The notes: a model not told the origin generated them from the sequence alone. A stretch of 64,000 nucleotides of DNA from Butyrivibrio sp. MC2021 (GCF_000621605.1 NZ_JHXX01000004.1:62001-126000); one strand, 5' to 3'. Positions 17,745 through 28,263 are shown, counted from the first letter of the stretch. A program made the numbers and translations.

Positions 17745-17777
17745 AATAAAGGTGAGACAGCAACTGCTGTCCCACCT
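17745..17777 (-). terminator. Intrinsic terminator of the C1A gene at 17787-20819
   Basis: Arms 17750-17762 and 17765-17777 (AGGTGRGACAGCA) pair with a single A-C position that becomes G-U on the minus strand. The minus strand then runs into TTTATTTTTGG. Confidence 0.8.
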
Positions 17778-17786
17778 GGCATTAAC

Positions 17787-20700
17787 TTATTCTGCGGGAT
17801 AAATACTGAATACTTCCTTGGCGCTTCCTGTGAAACTTCCCTTACCTTTGATCACTACTGTAGGGGACTTCTTGTCCTCAGGATCACCGTCCTTCACCTT
17901 CTTGTTGTTCTTGTAGGAAACTGTGTAATCAACGCCTTCCACCAGCTGCTCTGATTCTCCGTTGGCATTGGTGAAGTATACCTTTACAGCGGGCTTGGCC
18001 CCTTTCTTATTGTACTCGGCATCCTCCACCTCAATACTGATGCGGCCTGCCTCGTCATTTCCGATGTTGTAGGGAGTTACCTTGAAGGTTACCACCTTGC
18101 TTCCAACGATATTGGACTCTCCCTCCATACCCACGATGCGGATCTTGTGGGTTCCTGCTTTGGTATAGTCATACTCCATATGCTCTATGGAATAATCCTC
18201 ACCGTAAACAAGGGCTTTTTTCTGATAATATACAACGGCGGTGCCATCCTCAAAGAAAGCTGAAAGGTCAGCCTCGGTGCCGATTACGCCGTAGCCAATC
18301 TTGAGGGCCTTGCGTTTTGCATCTCCCATGGAGAGCTTGGATGCGGAAATGATCTCCTTGGGGTTCACAACCTTAACGGTCACAAACTGCAGGGTATTAT
18401 CTGTAAAATTGCTGTCCTCAAGGGCATCAACCCAGATGTAGTAATCAGTGTCTGCTTCCTTAAGGGCTGTCTTGGAAGGCTCTTCAATCTCTCCCTCCGG
18501 GCCCTCATAGCGCAAAACATAGTCTTTTCCTGCCTTGAGGGTCTTGCCCATATAGGTCACCTTAACCTTGATGCTGCTGAGCTTCTTATTTCCCTTGGAT
18601 ACGGGAATTACGGTCTCGGAAGCGATATAGGCTGCCTCCAGTGTGGCTTTTTCTATGTTAAAATAGAAAGTCTTTCTGCAGTTATATGCGCCTTTTCCCT
18701 TGATGAAGAATGAAGGCATAACCTCATCATAATTGGCTGAAATGTTGTTTTTGTAAGTTACTGTATAATCACTGTCCGCAAGTCTGTCTTTTGCATAGTA
18801 TACAGAGATATCGTCGTTAAAAGTGATCTTGCTGCCGGTATAGGTTGCTGCATAGCCAAGGGTGGTCTCCGCCTCAGAGTCTGTGATGATCTCCTCATCC
18901 ACCACGTACCAGATTCCTGTAGGCACATTGGAGGGATCATACTCAAAGCGTTCCATAATGAACTCATCGGTTATGTCACCCCAGTTATCATTTATATCTA
19001 TTACATCTATATCTTCTTCCTCGTCCCCGGTCTCAGGATCAGGGTCAGGAGTCGGTTCCGGCTCGGGCTCAGGAGTAGGTTCCGGCTCGGGCTCAGGAGT
19101 AGGTTCAGGGTCAGTCTCAGGGTCGGTCTCAGGGTCAGGCTCCGGAGTGGGAGTCGGCTCAGGGTCAGGCTCCGGTGTTGGTTCAGGCTCGGGCTCTGGC
19201 TGAACATCTATATCAGCGTCATCGGTAAAGGCCTTGATCCTGAAGTTGTCCTCGAACTCCTGATAGTAAGACTCAAAATACATGATATAGCTCTCGCCTT
19301 CATGGGCAATGGTCTGGCAATAATCGCTGCTCCAGCTGGCATCAAACACAAGTCCGGAAGCATCAAGAGAAACAACTACCGCGAACTTGGTGCCTGCAGG
19401 CAGGGTAACGCTGTTTTTCAAAGGAACGGTGACATATCCCGCAAGTCCGGTGGTTCCTGTGGTTGTGGCCTCAGAAACCAGGGTTCCGCTGTTGGGCTTG
19501 TCCACAACGTCCTTATAAATCCTGATTGTATAGCCGGTATTCTCGGCCATTGACTGGAAAGCAACTGCCTTTAATACTTCGTAGTTACTTCCGGAATGGG
19601 TTGTGAAAACATTGGCTCCGGCGTTTGTATATCCGTAGGCACCGTTGAAAAAGCCGTCGTACTGATAGTTGTTATCATAGTTGTCCACTGTGGTAGCCTT
19701 GACACCATAGACATTGTTGTCAATGGAGGGCTCGTAGTAGGACATCCAGAAATAGCCTGCGTAGTCAAGGTCAGAAAGACTTCCGCTTGAGGCCCAGCTG
19801 TTTCTTATAAGAAAGGCTCCGTCACCGGGGGCTTTTTTTGCAAAATTCTCCTTGGGGAAATTGTCATCCCAGCCCACTACCACAACAGCATGGTTGGGCT
19901 GAATATAGGAAGAATTGTAATAGCTGTCATAGGTGTCACTGTAGATCTTGGTGTTCTTGGCAGCCTGAAGACTGTTCTCAGCGCCAAAGCAGATGCCTGC
20001 GGCGCCGTTCTCAGTTACAAGCTTCTTCAGGATGTTAAGATATGAAATATCACCGGTGGATCTGAATCTGTCGAAGTCCGCCCGGGAAGTATAGGAATCC
20101 TCAATATGGAAAGAATCATTGTAGGCCAGATCCTCGGAAAGGCCTGTCTTGATGATCTTGGAAGCTGATGAGTAAGGAACCAGAGTCTCATCTGCCACTC
20201 CAGTCCACTTATGAAGGGTGGTAAAGCCCTGCTCAAAGTTGCCGCCTTCGTTAAAGAAGTTGTAGCCTCTGTTCCTCATTGAATAGTCCCCCTCTGTTCC
20301 TTCCAGGGGATCCAAAGCGGTATTATAGGCAAAATATGCAAGATGAAGCTCTGAAAGATCGGGATCTGCGGAAAGTCCCTGCTTCATAAGAGATATCTCG
20401 GTGAGGGCTATTGTGGAAAAAGCCCAGCAGGTTCCATAATTTCCCTGGTTACGAAGATCAGGGAGATTGCGGTTTATATAGTATGAAGGATATGTTTCCT
20501 GAAAAACTGCATCCTCGTAGTCGTCACTTCTTATTACTTCATAGTCCATGCCCGCCGGGTTAAGTCCTGTGGCATAGATGATATCCTTTGCTTCCTCAGA
20601 AGGGGTCTCTTCCACCTCTTCAAAATCTGCCTGGGCGATGTCCTCAACTTCCTCTTCAGGCTCTTCCTCAAGCTCTTCCCCGGAGGCGATCTCAGCCTCC

Positions 20701-20819
20701 ATCAGGATCTCATCGGTGTCATTTTCAAGAAATGCCTCGCCATCCGTTGCAAAAGCAGTTCCCGCATTAGAAAATACCATGGCACCGCTCAAAATCACTG
20801 CTAAAAATCTCTTATTCAT
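17787..20819 (-). CDS. Secreted papain-like (C1A) peptidase with Pro/Glu linker and Ig-like repeats
   Basis: The protein has 1010 residues from ATG 20819, where the signal peptide begins (1-24, ending NAGTAFA); an upstream in-frame TTG at 20843 is less likely. An acidic leader covers about 25-75. The C1A domain (about 105-365) has Cys131 in YGTCWAF, His310 in NHAVVVVGW and Asn340 in RNSWASSG, a complete triad. A lectin-like domain follows (to about 535). A long linker of [11 protein letters not shown] type spans about 539-601, then the WGDI module (Trp613) and Ig-like repeats ending KGKGSFTG. It differs from the paralogue at 527-4837 in having the linker instead of BIG2 and Fn3-like domains. 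It has its own terminator and is probably transcribed alone. It should act outside the cell, on unknown substrates. Confidence 0.9.
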   Translation of the reverse strand: MNKRFLAVILSGAMVFSNAGTAFATDGEAFLENDTDEILMEAEIASGEELEEEPEEEVEDIAQADFEEVEETPSEEAKDIIYATGLNPAGMDYEVIRSDDYEDAVFQETYPSYYINRNLPDLRNQGNYGTCWAFSTIALTEISLMKQGLSADPDLSELHLAYFAYNTALDPLEGTEGDYSMRNRGYNFFNEGGNFEQGFTTLHKWTGVADETLVPYSSASKIIKTGLSEDLAYNDSFHIEDSYTSRADFDRFRSTGDISYLNILKKLVTENGAAGICFGAENSLQAAKNTKIYSDTYDSYYNSSYIQPNHAVVVVGWDDNFPKENFAKKAPGDGAFLIRNSWASSGSLSDLDYAGYFWMSYYEPSIDNNVYGVKATTVDNYDNNYQYDGFFNGAYGYTNAGANVFTTHSGSNYEVLKAVAFQSMAENTGYTIRIYKDVVDKPNSGTLVSEATTTGTTGLAGYVTVPLKNSVTLPAGTKFAVVVSLDASGLVFDASWSSDYCQTIAHEGESYIMYFESYYQEFEDNFRIKAFTDDADIDVQPEPEPEPTPEPDPEPTPTPEPDPETDPETDPEPTPEPEPEPTPEPEPEPTPDPDPETGDEEEDIDVIDINDNWGDITDEFIMERFEYDPSNVPTGIWYVVDEEIITDSEAETTLGYAATYTGSKITFNDDISVYYAKDRLADSDYTVTYKNNISANYDEVMPSFFIKGKGAYNCRKTFYFNIEKATLEAAYIASETVIPVSKGNKKLSSIKVKVTYMGKTLKAGKDYVLRYEGPEGEIEEPSKTALKEADTDYYIWVDALEDSNFTDNTLQFVTVKVVNPKEIISASKLSMGDAKRKALKIGYGVIGTEADLSAFFEDGTAVVYYQKKALVYGEDYSIEHMEYDYTKAGTHKIRIVGMEGESNIVGSKVVTFKVTPYNIGNDEAGRISIEVEDAEYNKKGAKPAVKVYFTNANGESEQLVEGVDYTVSYKNNKKVKDGDPEDKKSPTVVIKGKGSFTGSAKEVFSIYPAE
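19015..19203 (-). repeat. Low-complexity tandem repeat encoding the Pro/Glu linker
   Basis: This coding stretch repeats variants of GGCTCGGGCTCAGG. An exact 24-bp unit occurs twice in a row, 19054-19077 and 19078-19101. Such repeats are prone to slippage, so linker length may differ between strains. Confidence 0.75.
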
Positions 20820-21006
20820 ACGCAAATTTCCCTTTCCAAACAATTTCCTTATTAGGTCCGTCTAAACCAAAAATTGAAGGCCGCATTTGCCACAATCATA
20901 ACCGAAACCTCTTTTTTTCCTGTGAATTAATCATTAAAAACCTATAAAATAAGCCCTTTTCAGGGACTTTATTTCACGGATATTTTTGCAAATGAATTTA
21001 TACTTC

Positions 21007-21037
21007 AAAAAAAGTGCCGGGCTTAATACCCGGCACT
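21007..21037 (-). terminator. Intrinsic terminator of the C1A gene at 21047-23974
   Basis: Perfect 9-bp arms 21013-21021 (AGTGCCGGG) and 21029-21037 enclose a 7-nt loop, and a run of seven T follows on the minus strand. The rest of 20820-21046 is the leader of the next gene; I see no confident promoter in it. Confidence 0.85.
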
Positions 21038-21046
21038 GAAAACATC

Positions 21047-23974
21047 TTATTTATAGATTGTAAAAGTCTTTTTGAAGGTTCCCTTGAACTGTCCCTTGCC
21101 CTTTATAACCACTGTGGGAGGATTCTTGTCCTTGGAGGTGGCCACCTTCTTGTTGTTCTTATAGGTGATGGTGTAATCAACACCCTTTTGCAGAGTCACC
21201 TTCTTGCCGTCGAGGCCAACGAAGTAAACAGTTGTTTCAGGCTTGGCGCCGTTCTTATTGTACTTTGCGCTCTTAACGGTCACTGTAAATCTGCCGCCCT
21301 TATTGGCTGCGATGTCAAAGGGCACAACCTTAAAGGTAAGGGTCTTGGTTCCCGCATACTTTCCGGAACTTCCGATGCACTCGATGCGGATCCTGTGGAC
21401 TCCGATGGAGGAATAGTCGCTGTCGATGAGCTCCACCTTGTAGTCCTTATTGTATCTCAGGACTTCCTTCTTGTAATAGACATTGGCGATGCCCTGGGAA
21501 AGAAGTGTCTTAACATCGGTTCCGGAGTAGATCTCGCAGTAGCCAACCTTCAGCTTTTTCCCGGGTTCTGAGCCCAGAGTGAGCTTGGAGACAGCCACAG
21601 TCTCCTTGGGATTTATTACCATGACCTTGACGGTCTGGCCCAGCTTTCCTGTAAAGCTGCTGCCGGGAGCTGCCACAATGTTTATGCTATAGGTGGTTCC
21701 CGCCTTGGTGAGACCTTCCTTGGAGGGGGTCGCCACCGTTCCCACTGAGGATGAATACTCCAGGTCATAGTCCTTTCCTGCCTTCAGTGTCCTTCCGTTC
21801 CAGACAAGCTTTGGCTTAACGCCACTTAACTTCTTATCTCCCTTAGCCACGGTCACCACCGGCTCCGAGGTCAGCTTTGCCGCCGTCAGGGATACCTTTT
21901 TTATGGCAAAAAAGAAGGTCTTTTTAACAGGGTTCTTATCCTTGGTCTTGATGGTAAAAGAAGGCCTTGTGCTGTCGTCATAGGCAGCGGAAATGTTGTT
22001 GGCGTAGGTAATGGAATAGTCTGATTTTCCAAGCTTCTTTTTACCGTTGTATACTGCAATATTTCCGGTATAGGAGATCTTCTCTCCGGTGTAGCTTGCG
22101 CTGTAGCCTATGTATGAAGAACTTTTCTGAAGGAGGACATTTTTACCTATCACATACCATACGTCATTGGGGACGTTATAGGCTGAGTTGTTAAAATACT
22201 CCTTGATAAAGCTGTCTTTTATATCACCCCAGTCATTGTTGCCGGGATCGTCATCATAGATAGGAACAGGTTCCGGTTCCGGCTCAGGCTCAGGCTCCGG
22301 AGTTGGCTCGGGCGCAGGTGTGGGGGTAGGGTCAGGATTGGAGGCTGATACATTATTGGTATAGGCCTTGATCCTGAAATTGTTGGTGAGCTCGTTCCAC
22401 TTTTCATTTCTGTAAACATAACTCTCACCTTTGTGTCCAACGATCTCAAAGCTGTTTCCGGAGTGGCTGAGATCCATTATAAGGGTGGGCTCACTCAGAG
22501 TGACAACCACCGCAAATTTGCTGTTTTCCTTAAGGCTCACAGGCTTGGTCAATGTAACTGTGTGATAACCTGAAAACTCCGCAGTCCCCTTGGTGGTGGA
22601 TGCAGAGACCAGGGTTCCCGAATCCGGAATGTCTTTTACATCGGTATAAACTTCTATGGTATAGCCGATCTGTTCACCCATGGAGTAAAAGGAAACGGCC
22701 TTCAGCTGCTCACTGCCGCTCTTATTGGCGTGGGCTGTGAAAATATTGGCACCCTTGGATACCTGGCTGTAGTAGCCGTAGGTAAAGCCGTCATACTGAT
22801 AGTTGTTGTCGTAGTTGTTGGCCTTCCCCACCTTCACGCCGTAAAAGTACTGATAAATGCTGGGCTCGTAATAGGACATCCAGAAATATCCGCTGTAGTC
22901 CTTGTTATCCAGGTCTCCGGTACTGCTCCAGCTGTTTCTTATAAGAAAGGCTCCGTTTCCGGGAGCTGTGGTAGCAAAGTGCTCCTTGGGAAAATTGTCG
23001 TCCCAGCCCACTATGACAACGGCGTGGTTGACACTGATATTGCCGGGATTATAGTAGCTCTTGTAGGTCTCGTTATATATCTTATTGGCAACGACAGCCT
23101 TCATGCTGTTCTCGGCGCCATAGCTCATGCCTGCTGCCCCGTAGTCGGTGATAAGCTTCTTGATGGGATTCAGGAAGCTGACATTTTTGCTGCTCCTGAA
23201 GGACTTAAGGTCCGCTGTGACCTCATAGAAGCCCTCAATATGGACCTGATCCTTGTAGGCCAGAGATGAAGACAGTCCCTTGGTCACGGCCTCGGAAGCC
23301 ATGGAATAGGGCACGCTGCTCTCACTGGCGGCGCCGGTCCATTTCTGCAGGGTCAAAAAAGCTGTGTCGTAGTTGCCGCCGGCATCAAGAAGCCCTGCGG
23401 TTCTGTTCCTTATATAGTCCCCTTCTGTTCCTCCCAGGGGGTCCACCACTGAATTGTAGGCGAAATAAGCCAGATGAAGCTCTGACAGATCGGGACTTGA
23501 ATAATAGCCCCTTTTCATAAGATTTATCTCAGCAAGGGCTGTGGTCGCAAAGGCCCAGCAGGTGCCGTAGGGACTCTGATTTCTAAGGGGCGGGAGCTTT
23601 TTGTTGATATAGCTGGATGGATAAGACTCCTGGAACATGGCCTCATCATCATAATCTCCCCGGAGGATCTCATGCTCCGTCTCAGGAACCTCATAGCCTG
23701 TCGGAAAAACAGTGTCCTCTGTCACTTCAAAATCCGAATCATAATCTGTGTCTGAATCAATGTCCGGCTCAGAAACCGGCTCCTCAGAAGATTCTTCCTC
23801 CTGAATGAGAAGCTCCTCATAGGGCTCCTCTTCCTCGGTATCCTCTTCGCTTTCCTGAAGGATGAGCTCTTCCCCGTCAAGCTCCTCCCCGGCCGCTAAA
23901 CTCGTAAATCCTGTTCCCATGCTGCCAACAGCAATTGAGGCTGCCATCAGCACAGTAATTAGTCTTTTCTTCAT
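21047..23974 (-). CDS. Secreted papain-like (C1A) peptidase with Pro/Glu linker and Ig-like repeats
   Basis: The protein has 975 residues from ATG 23974, with AGGAG 5 nt upstream. The signal peptide (1-28, ending FTSLAA) is followed by an acidic leader containing EELILQESEED. The C1A domain (about 110-370) has Cys139 in YGTCWAF, His317 in NHAVVIVGW and Asn347 in RNSWSSTG. A lectin-like domain follows, then a short linker (about 543-572, [12 protein letters not shown]), the WGDI module (Trp582) and Ig-like repeats to the C-terminus. It is very close in layout to its neighbour at 17787-20819, consistent with tandem duplication. A separate promoter and terminator indicate its own transcript. Confidence 0.9.
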   Translation of the reverse strand: MKKRLITVLMAASIAVGSMGTGFTSLAAGEELDGEELILQESEEDTEEEEPYEELLIQEEESSEEPVSEPDIDSDTDYDSDFEVTEDTVFPTGYEVPETEHEILRGDYDDEAMFQESYPSSYINKKLPPLRNQSPYGTCWAFATTALAEINLMKRGYYSSPDLSELHLAYFAYNSVVDPLGGTEGDYIRNRTAGLLDAGGNYDTAFLTLQKWTGAASESSVPYSMASEAVTKGLSSSLAYKDQVHIEGFYEVTADLKSFRSSKNVSFLNPIKKLITDYGAAGMSYGAENSMKAVVANKIYNETYKSYYNPGNISVNHAVVIVGWDDNFPKEHFATTAPGNGAFLIRNSWSSTGDLDNKDYSGYFWMSYYEPSIYQYFYGVKVGKANNYDNNYQYDGFTYGYYSQVSKGANIFTAHANKSGSEQLKAVSFYSMGEQIGYTIEVYTDVKDIPDSGTLVSASTTKGTAEFSGYHTVTLTKPVSLKENSKFAVVVTLSEPTLIMDLSHSGNSFEIVGHKGESYVYRNEKWNELTNNFRIKAYTNNVSASNPDPTPTPAPEPTPEPEPEPEPEPVPIYDDDPGNNDWGDIKDSFIKEYFNNSAYNVPNDVWYVIGKNVLLQKSSSYIGYSASYTGEKISYTGNIAVYNGKKKLGKSDYSITYANNISAAYDDSTRPSFTIKTKDKNPVKKTFFFAIKKVSLTAAKLTSEPVVTVAKGDKKLSGVKPKLVWNGRTLKAGKDYDLEYSSSVGTVATPSKEGLTKAGTTYSINIVAAPGSSFTGKLGQTVKVMVINPKETVAVSKLTLGSEPGKKLKVGYCEIYSGTDVKTLLSQGIANVYYKKEVLRYNKDYKVELIDSDYSSIGVHRIRIECIGSSGKYAGTKTLTFKVVPFDIAANKGGRFTVTVKSAKYNKNGAKPETTVYFVGLDGKKVTLQKGVDYTITYKNNKKVATSKDKNPPTVVIKGKGQFKGTFKKTFTIYK

Positions 23975-24026
23975 ACCTTCTCCTGTTTATAAGCTGTTTT
24001 TACTCTTAAAGCACAACATGTAAAAA

Positions 24027-24055
24027 ATTATACTATGCAATTGAATTTAGCGCAA
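24027..24055 (-). promoter_or_regulatory. Promoter of the C1A gene at 21047-23974
   Basis: On the minus strand TTGCGC (24055-24050), 17 nt and a perfect TATAAT (24032-24027) lie about 53 nt before the start codon. Confidence 0.6.
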
Positions 24056-24061
24056 TAAAGT

Positions 24062-24093
24062 TTCAGGCACCTTAGAATCCTAAAGTGCCTGAA
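24062..24093 (-). terminator. Intrinsic terminator of the C1A gene at 24102-28106
   Basis: Arms 24062-24075 and 24080-24093 (TTCAGGCAC plus TTAG) pair over 14 positions with one mismatch. The minus strand then reads ACTTTATTG, a weak U tract. Confidence 0.7.
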
Positions 24094-24101
24094 GAAAAAT
24101 A

Positions 24102-27100
24102 TTACTTTGTTATATCAAAATTCTCTTTTGCTGTACCTGTAAAGCTGCCCTTCCCCTTGATGAGAACTGTAGGTGCCTTCTTGGCATTCTTGCCGGCAAC
24201 CTTCTTGTTGTTCTTGTAAGAGATAGTGTAATCAACACCCTTTACAAGCTCCATTGTCTTTCCATCCAGGCCCTTGAAAGTTACTACAGTTCCCGGAATA
24301 GCACCCTTTGAAGAATACTTGGCAGGATTAACTTTGATAGTAATTCGTCCGTCAGGATCTTCTCCGATGTTATAAGGAAGTACCTTGAAGGTCAGGGTCT
24401 TACTACCACAGTACTCGCCCTTACCAATAATGCGGACTTTGTGGATTCCAACAGTGGTGTAGTCGCTCTCAACAAGCTCAACAGTGTAGTCCTTGTTATA
24501 TACAAGAACTGCCTTCTTGTTAAATACAAAAGCCTTATTCCTAAATAAGGTCTTAACATCAGTATTGGGACCGATATCACCAAAGTCAAACTGAAGGGCC
24601 TTGCCGCTATCATTGCCAAGCTTGAAGTTTGCTGCGGTCACATACTGTTTTGAAGCGATGACCTTAACGGTTACCTTGGTTGAAAGCTCAGCAACCTTGA
24701 AGTTACCGTCTTCTAAGGCCTTAACGGAGATGTAGTACTCTTGTCCTGCCTCGTTAAGTACTGTCTTGGCAGGGTCTTCAACTACTGATTTGCTCTTATC
24801 TCTGTAGATCAGCTCGTAGTCCTTGCCGGCCTTCAGTGTCTTGCCCTTATAGCTTACCTTGGGCTTGATGCTTCCAAGCTTCTTTTTGCCTGCTGTCACA
24901 GGAATAACTGTCTCTGAATCAATGCTTGCCCCTGAGAAATCAGCCTGCTTGATTGTGAAGTTAAAGGATCTCTTGGTCTTGGAGATCTTGCTGGTGCTGA
25001 TGGTTACTGTAGGAACGCCGGTTGCTGCCAGGTTGGCGTTAACATTTCCCTTGTAGCTGATCTTGTAATCCTTTTTCCTGATAAGCTTGTAATTGTTGTA
25101 GTAAACATCGATCCTGTCGTCAAAGGTGATCTTGTCTCCCGTGAAGGTAGCGCTGTATTTCAGGACGTCAGTATCATAATCTGCAATTACCTGCTTATTT
25201 ACTACATACCAGAAATCATAAGGAATCTCGTCGGGGTTACCGAAGTATTTCTGCAGATCAGGGTCTGTTACATCTCCCCATCCGTCGGCATCATCTGTGT
25301 CGGTTCCTCTGGGCTCTACGGTTACATCATAGGAATAGTCACGGTAGGACTCTTCACCAAAATTGGCCTCAATTCTGAGGATGTAGTTAACTTTCTTGTC
25401 CTTACTTACAGGATTCTCATAAAAATATGTATCAGTAAAGGAGAGTGATACATCGCTGCCGTTGTCCTTATTGGTTGCAGTATAGATCAGTTCCTGATCA
25501 CCGGTTGCTCTATAGAGCTTATAGCCTTTAGCTCTGGGGCTCTTTTTCCAACTAACCGTTACCTTACCAAGGGACTGCTCCAGCTCCACATTGGGGATAA
25601 CCTCATAGGCAAGGTCTCCTGAAATGCCGTCTATAGTCAGGCCTACGGAAACATCTCCCACATCTATGAATTTAACGAGACCGTTCTGATCTATGGTAGC
25701 CACGGTTGTATCGGAGCTGAACCATTTTTTGGATATGGGCACATAGTCGTAAGGACTTGTGATGTAAAAGAGCTGAGCCCATCCTGCGCCTCTGTCACTC
25801 TCATGAACTGTGACTCTCTGGAGCTTCTCCCTTGTGGGAAGCTTGAGGTAGAAGAATCCGCCGAACTGGTTCTTGTTAATGATAGCATAGAAACCGTAAA
25901 ATACTGTTTCTCCGGCATATTCATCTTTGTTCTTGTAAAAATCGTCTGTATATGTGTAGGTGCTCTGACCGTTGCTGGTGATCTTGGCGATCTGCTGCTG
26001 TTCATACTCAACGGATCTGATGAGGATATATTCAGTAGCTCTGTTTACCGCATTCCATTGGAAGTGAACAGTGCCGTCGCCGTCTACGGTGTATTTTACA
26101 TAATCATCCGGAAGGTTTTTTCTGAGATATAACTCTCCGGTCTTTCCGTCTACAGTGGCCTTGATGTATGTGTAGCCGTAATTCTTAAAGGTAACAATTC
26201 CGGAATTGTCTACTGTAGCGGTAGTTGTATCAGTACTGCTCCACTTAATGGCTGACTTTGGAACATAGTCAGAGGGGGTATAGGAAACCTGGACCTGTAC
26301 TCTGCCGTCTGACAGCTCTTTTTTGGTAAGTTTAACCTCTTTAAGTGTAGGGTCCGGATCCGGCTCGGGCTCCGGTGTAGGTGACGGATCATCTCCGCCG
26401 GAGGATACGTTATTGGTGTAGGCCTTGATCTTGAAATTGCTATCAAGGGCCTGCCAGCTGCTTCCTGTGTAATAATAGCTTTCTCCCGAATTGGCAGTTA
26501 CCTTATAGCCTGAACCTGAACAAGATTTATCAAAGGCAAGACCATCGCTTGTAAGAGAAACAACAACCGCAAATTTGGTTCCTGCGGTGAGGTTTACAGC
26601 TTTTTTCAGCGGAACTGTAATGTATCCGGCATAGGGAATGGTTCCGGAGGTGGTAGCCTCGGAAACAAGGGTTCCGGTACCCGGGGTGCTCTTTACATTC
26701 TTGTAAATCTGAACAGTATAGCTGGTATTGAAGGCCAGAGACATGAATGAAACAGCTTTTAATGTCTCCCCTTTGCTTCCGCCTGACGCATGGGCAGTGA
26801 ACACATTTGCGCCCTTGATACCTGATCTGATTGCACTCAGGTTATCGGACATATATCCGTCATACTGGTAGTTGTTATCATAGTTCTTATTGGTATTAGC
26901 CTTTACAGCATAAACATATGGATGAATTGAAGGCTCGTAATATGACATCCAGAAGTATCCGGTATAATCAAGGTTGGAAGTGCTTCCTTTGGTTGTCCAG
27001 CTGTTTCTTATAAGGAATGCGCCGTTTCCCGGAGCTGTTGTTGCAAAATCATATTTTGAAAAATTATCATCCCAACCAACAATAACAACTGCATGATTGG

Positions 27101-28106
27101 TATCGATTTTGCTGGGATTGTAATAACTGCAATATTTCTGGCTGTAAATCTTGTCATTTACAACACCCTGCATACTGTTAACGGCACCAAAGGAGATTCC
27201 GACAGCACCGTATTCTTTGACCATCTTTTTGATAGCATCAAGATATGACACATTCTTGGTGCTTCTGAAGGTATCAAAATCGATATTGCTCATGTATAAG
27301 CTCTCAACATGGGCCACATCATCATAGGCAAGAGAAGTGCTAAGTCCTGACTTCAGTGCAGTCTTGGCATTGCTGTAAGGAACCTTGGACTCGCTGGCAG
27401 CTCCTGTCCACTTCTGATAGGTGTCAAAGGCTGTAATATAGCTTCCGCCTTTGTCCAGGAGATCACTGCTTCTGTTGGAAATATAGTCGCCCTCTGTTCC
27501 CTTCAGAGGGTCAACAACTGAATTGTATGCGAAATACGCAAGATGGAGCTCGGACAGATCAGGATTCTTGATTATCCCGGTCTTCATAAGGTTGATCTCC
27601 ATAAGTGAATTGGATGCGAAGGCCCAGCAGGTTCCGTAAGGATACTGGTCTCTGAGGGCAGGCAGATTCTGGTTTATATACTTGCTCTCATAGGTTGCTT
27701 CAAACTCCGCTTCATCATGTTCATTTCCCTCGATAAGAGTGAAATTGGTGTCGGAAAGATCAAGACCTGTAGGAAATATAGTATCTTCTACTGTCTCAGA
27801 TACCTCTGAAGGATCCTCGGCAGGAGCCTCTTCAGACTCTTCCGGATCAGGAATCTCAAGCTCAATGTCGATCTCTTCCTGAGCATCTTCAGAATCTTCG
27901 GCATCTTCGATAAATAATTCTGTCTCTTCGGAAGCATCCTCACTGCCGTCGCCGGCATCAAGGAATTCATCCTCAGACATCTCGAGAACAATTTCTTCCC
28001 CACGACTGTTCTCGGCGAAGCTCTCACCTTCGGTGGCAAGAGCCGTCATGGAACCTGATACCATCATGATTCCACTTAGAAACAAAGCCAACAATCTTTT
28101 TTTCAT
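24102..28106 (-). CDS. Secreted papain-like (C1A) peptidase with BIG2, Fn3-like and Ig-like repeat domains
   Basis: The protein has 1334 residues from ATG 28106, with GGGAG about 10 nt upstream. The signal peptide (1-24, ending SMTALA) is followed by an acidic leader of about 80 residues. The C1A domain (about 135-395) has Cys160 in YGTCWAF, His338 in NHAVVIVGW and Asn368 in RNSWTTKG, a complete triad. Then come a lectin-like domain, a short Pro/Glu linker (about 569-588), alternating BIG2-type and Fn3-like domains (about 590-930), the WGDI module at Trp943 and Ig-like repeats ending KGKGSFTG. It combines the linker of the two central paralogues with the BIG2/Fn3 block of the one at 527-4837, which suggests module shuffling. 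It is likely surface-associated and extracellular. Confidence 0.9.
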   Translation of the reverse strand: MKKRLLALFLSGIMMVSGSMTALATEGESFAENSRGEEIVLEMSEDEFLDAGDGSEDASEETELFIEDAEDSEDAQEEIDIELEIPDPEESEEAPAEDPSEVSETVEDTIFPTGLDLSDTNFTLIEGNEHDEAEFEATYESKYINQNLPALRDQYPYGTCWAFASNSLMEINLMKTGIIKNPDLSELHLAYFAYNSVVDPLKGTEGDYISNRSSDLLDKGGSYITAFDTYQKWTGAASESKVPYSNAKTALKSGLSTSLAYDDVAHVESLYMSNIDFDTFRSTKNVSYLDAIKKMVKEYGAVGISFGAVNSMQGVVNDKIYSQKYCSYYNPSKIDTNHAVVIVGWDDNFSKYDFATTAPGNGAFLIRNSWTTKGSTSNLDYTGYFWMSYYEPSIHPYVYAVKANTNKNYDNNYQYDGYMSDNLSAIRSGIKGANVFTAHASGGSKGETLKAVSFMSLAFNTSYTVQIYKNVKSTPGTGTLVSEATTSGTIPYAGYITVPLKKAVNLTAGTKFAVVVSLTSDGLAFDKSCSGSGYKVTANSGESYYYTGSSWQALDSNFKIKAYTNNVSSGGDDPSPTPEPEPDPDPTLKEVKLTKKELSDGRVQVQVSYTPSDYVPKSAIKWSSTDTTTATVDNSGIVTFKNYGYTYIKATVDGKTGELYLRKNLPDDYVKYTVDGDGTVHFQWNAVNRATEYILIRSVEYEQQQIAKITSNGQSTYTYTDDFYKNKDEYAGETVFYGFYAIINKNQFGGFFYLKLPTREKLQRVTVHESDRGAGWAQLFYITSPYDYVPISKKWFSSDTTVATIDQNGLVKFIDVGDVSVGLTIDGISGDLAYEVIPNVELEQSLGKVTVSWKKSPRAKGYKLYRATGDQELIYTATNKDNGSDVSLSFTDTYFYENPVSKDKKVNYILRIEANFGEESYRDYSYDVTVEPRGTDTDDADGWGDVTDPDLQKYFGNPDEIPYDFWYVVNKQVIADYDTDVLKYSATFTGDKITFDDRIDVYYNNYKLIRKKDYKISYKGNVNANLAATGVPTVTISTSKISKTKRSFNFTIKQADFSGASIDSETVIPVTAGKKKLGSIKPKVSYKGKTLKAGKDYELIYRDKSKSVVEDPAKTVLNEAGQEYYISVKALEDGNFKVAELSTKVTVKVIASKQYVTAANFKLGNDSGKALQFDFGDIGPNTDVKTLFRNKAFVFNKKAVLVYNKDYTVELVESDYTTVGIHKVRIIGKGEYCGSKTLTFKVLPYNIGEDPDGRITIKVNPAKYSSKGAIPGTVVTFKGLDGKTMELVKGVDYTISYKNNKKVAGKNAKKAPTVLIKGKGSFTGTAKENFDITK

Positions 28107-28163
28107 ATCATACTTCTCCCTAATTTTTACTAGCTTCGAAATTTTAACACATTTTTATGGAGA

Positions 28164-28169
28164 ATTATA
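28164..28169 (-). promoter_or_regulatory. -10 element upstream of the C1A gene at 24102-28106
   Basis: A perfect TATAAT on the minus strand lies about 58 nt before the start codon. The -35 region is poor. Confidence 0.4.
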
Positions 28170-28223
28170 GTAATAAAATTGTGAAATGAGCGTGAACTTT
28201 TCGCCGATTTAGGGGTTGAAAAT

Positions 28224-28257
28224 AGCCAGGTATTTCAATGCTTTGAAACACCTGGCT
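28224..28257 (-). terminator. Intrinsic terminator of the GH5/transglutaminase-like operon
   Basis: Arms 28224-28237 and 28244-28257 (AGCCAGGT ... TTTCA) pair over 14 positions with one mismatch that is G-U on the minus strand. The minus strand continues ATTTTCAA. Confidence 0.75.
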
Positions 28258-28263
28258 CTATGA

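Noticed and set aside
18862..19203. Plus-strand Gly/Ser-repeat frame
   Set aside because: It is the complement of the Pro/Glu linker repeat and has no independent coding evidence.
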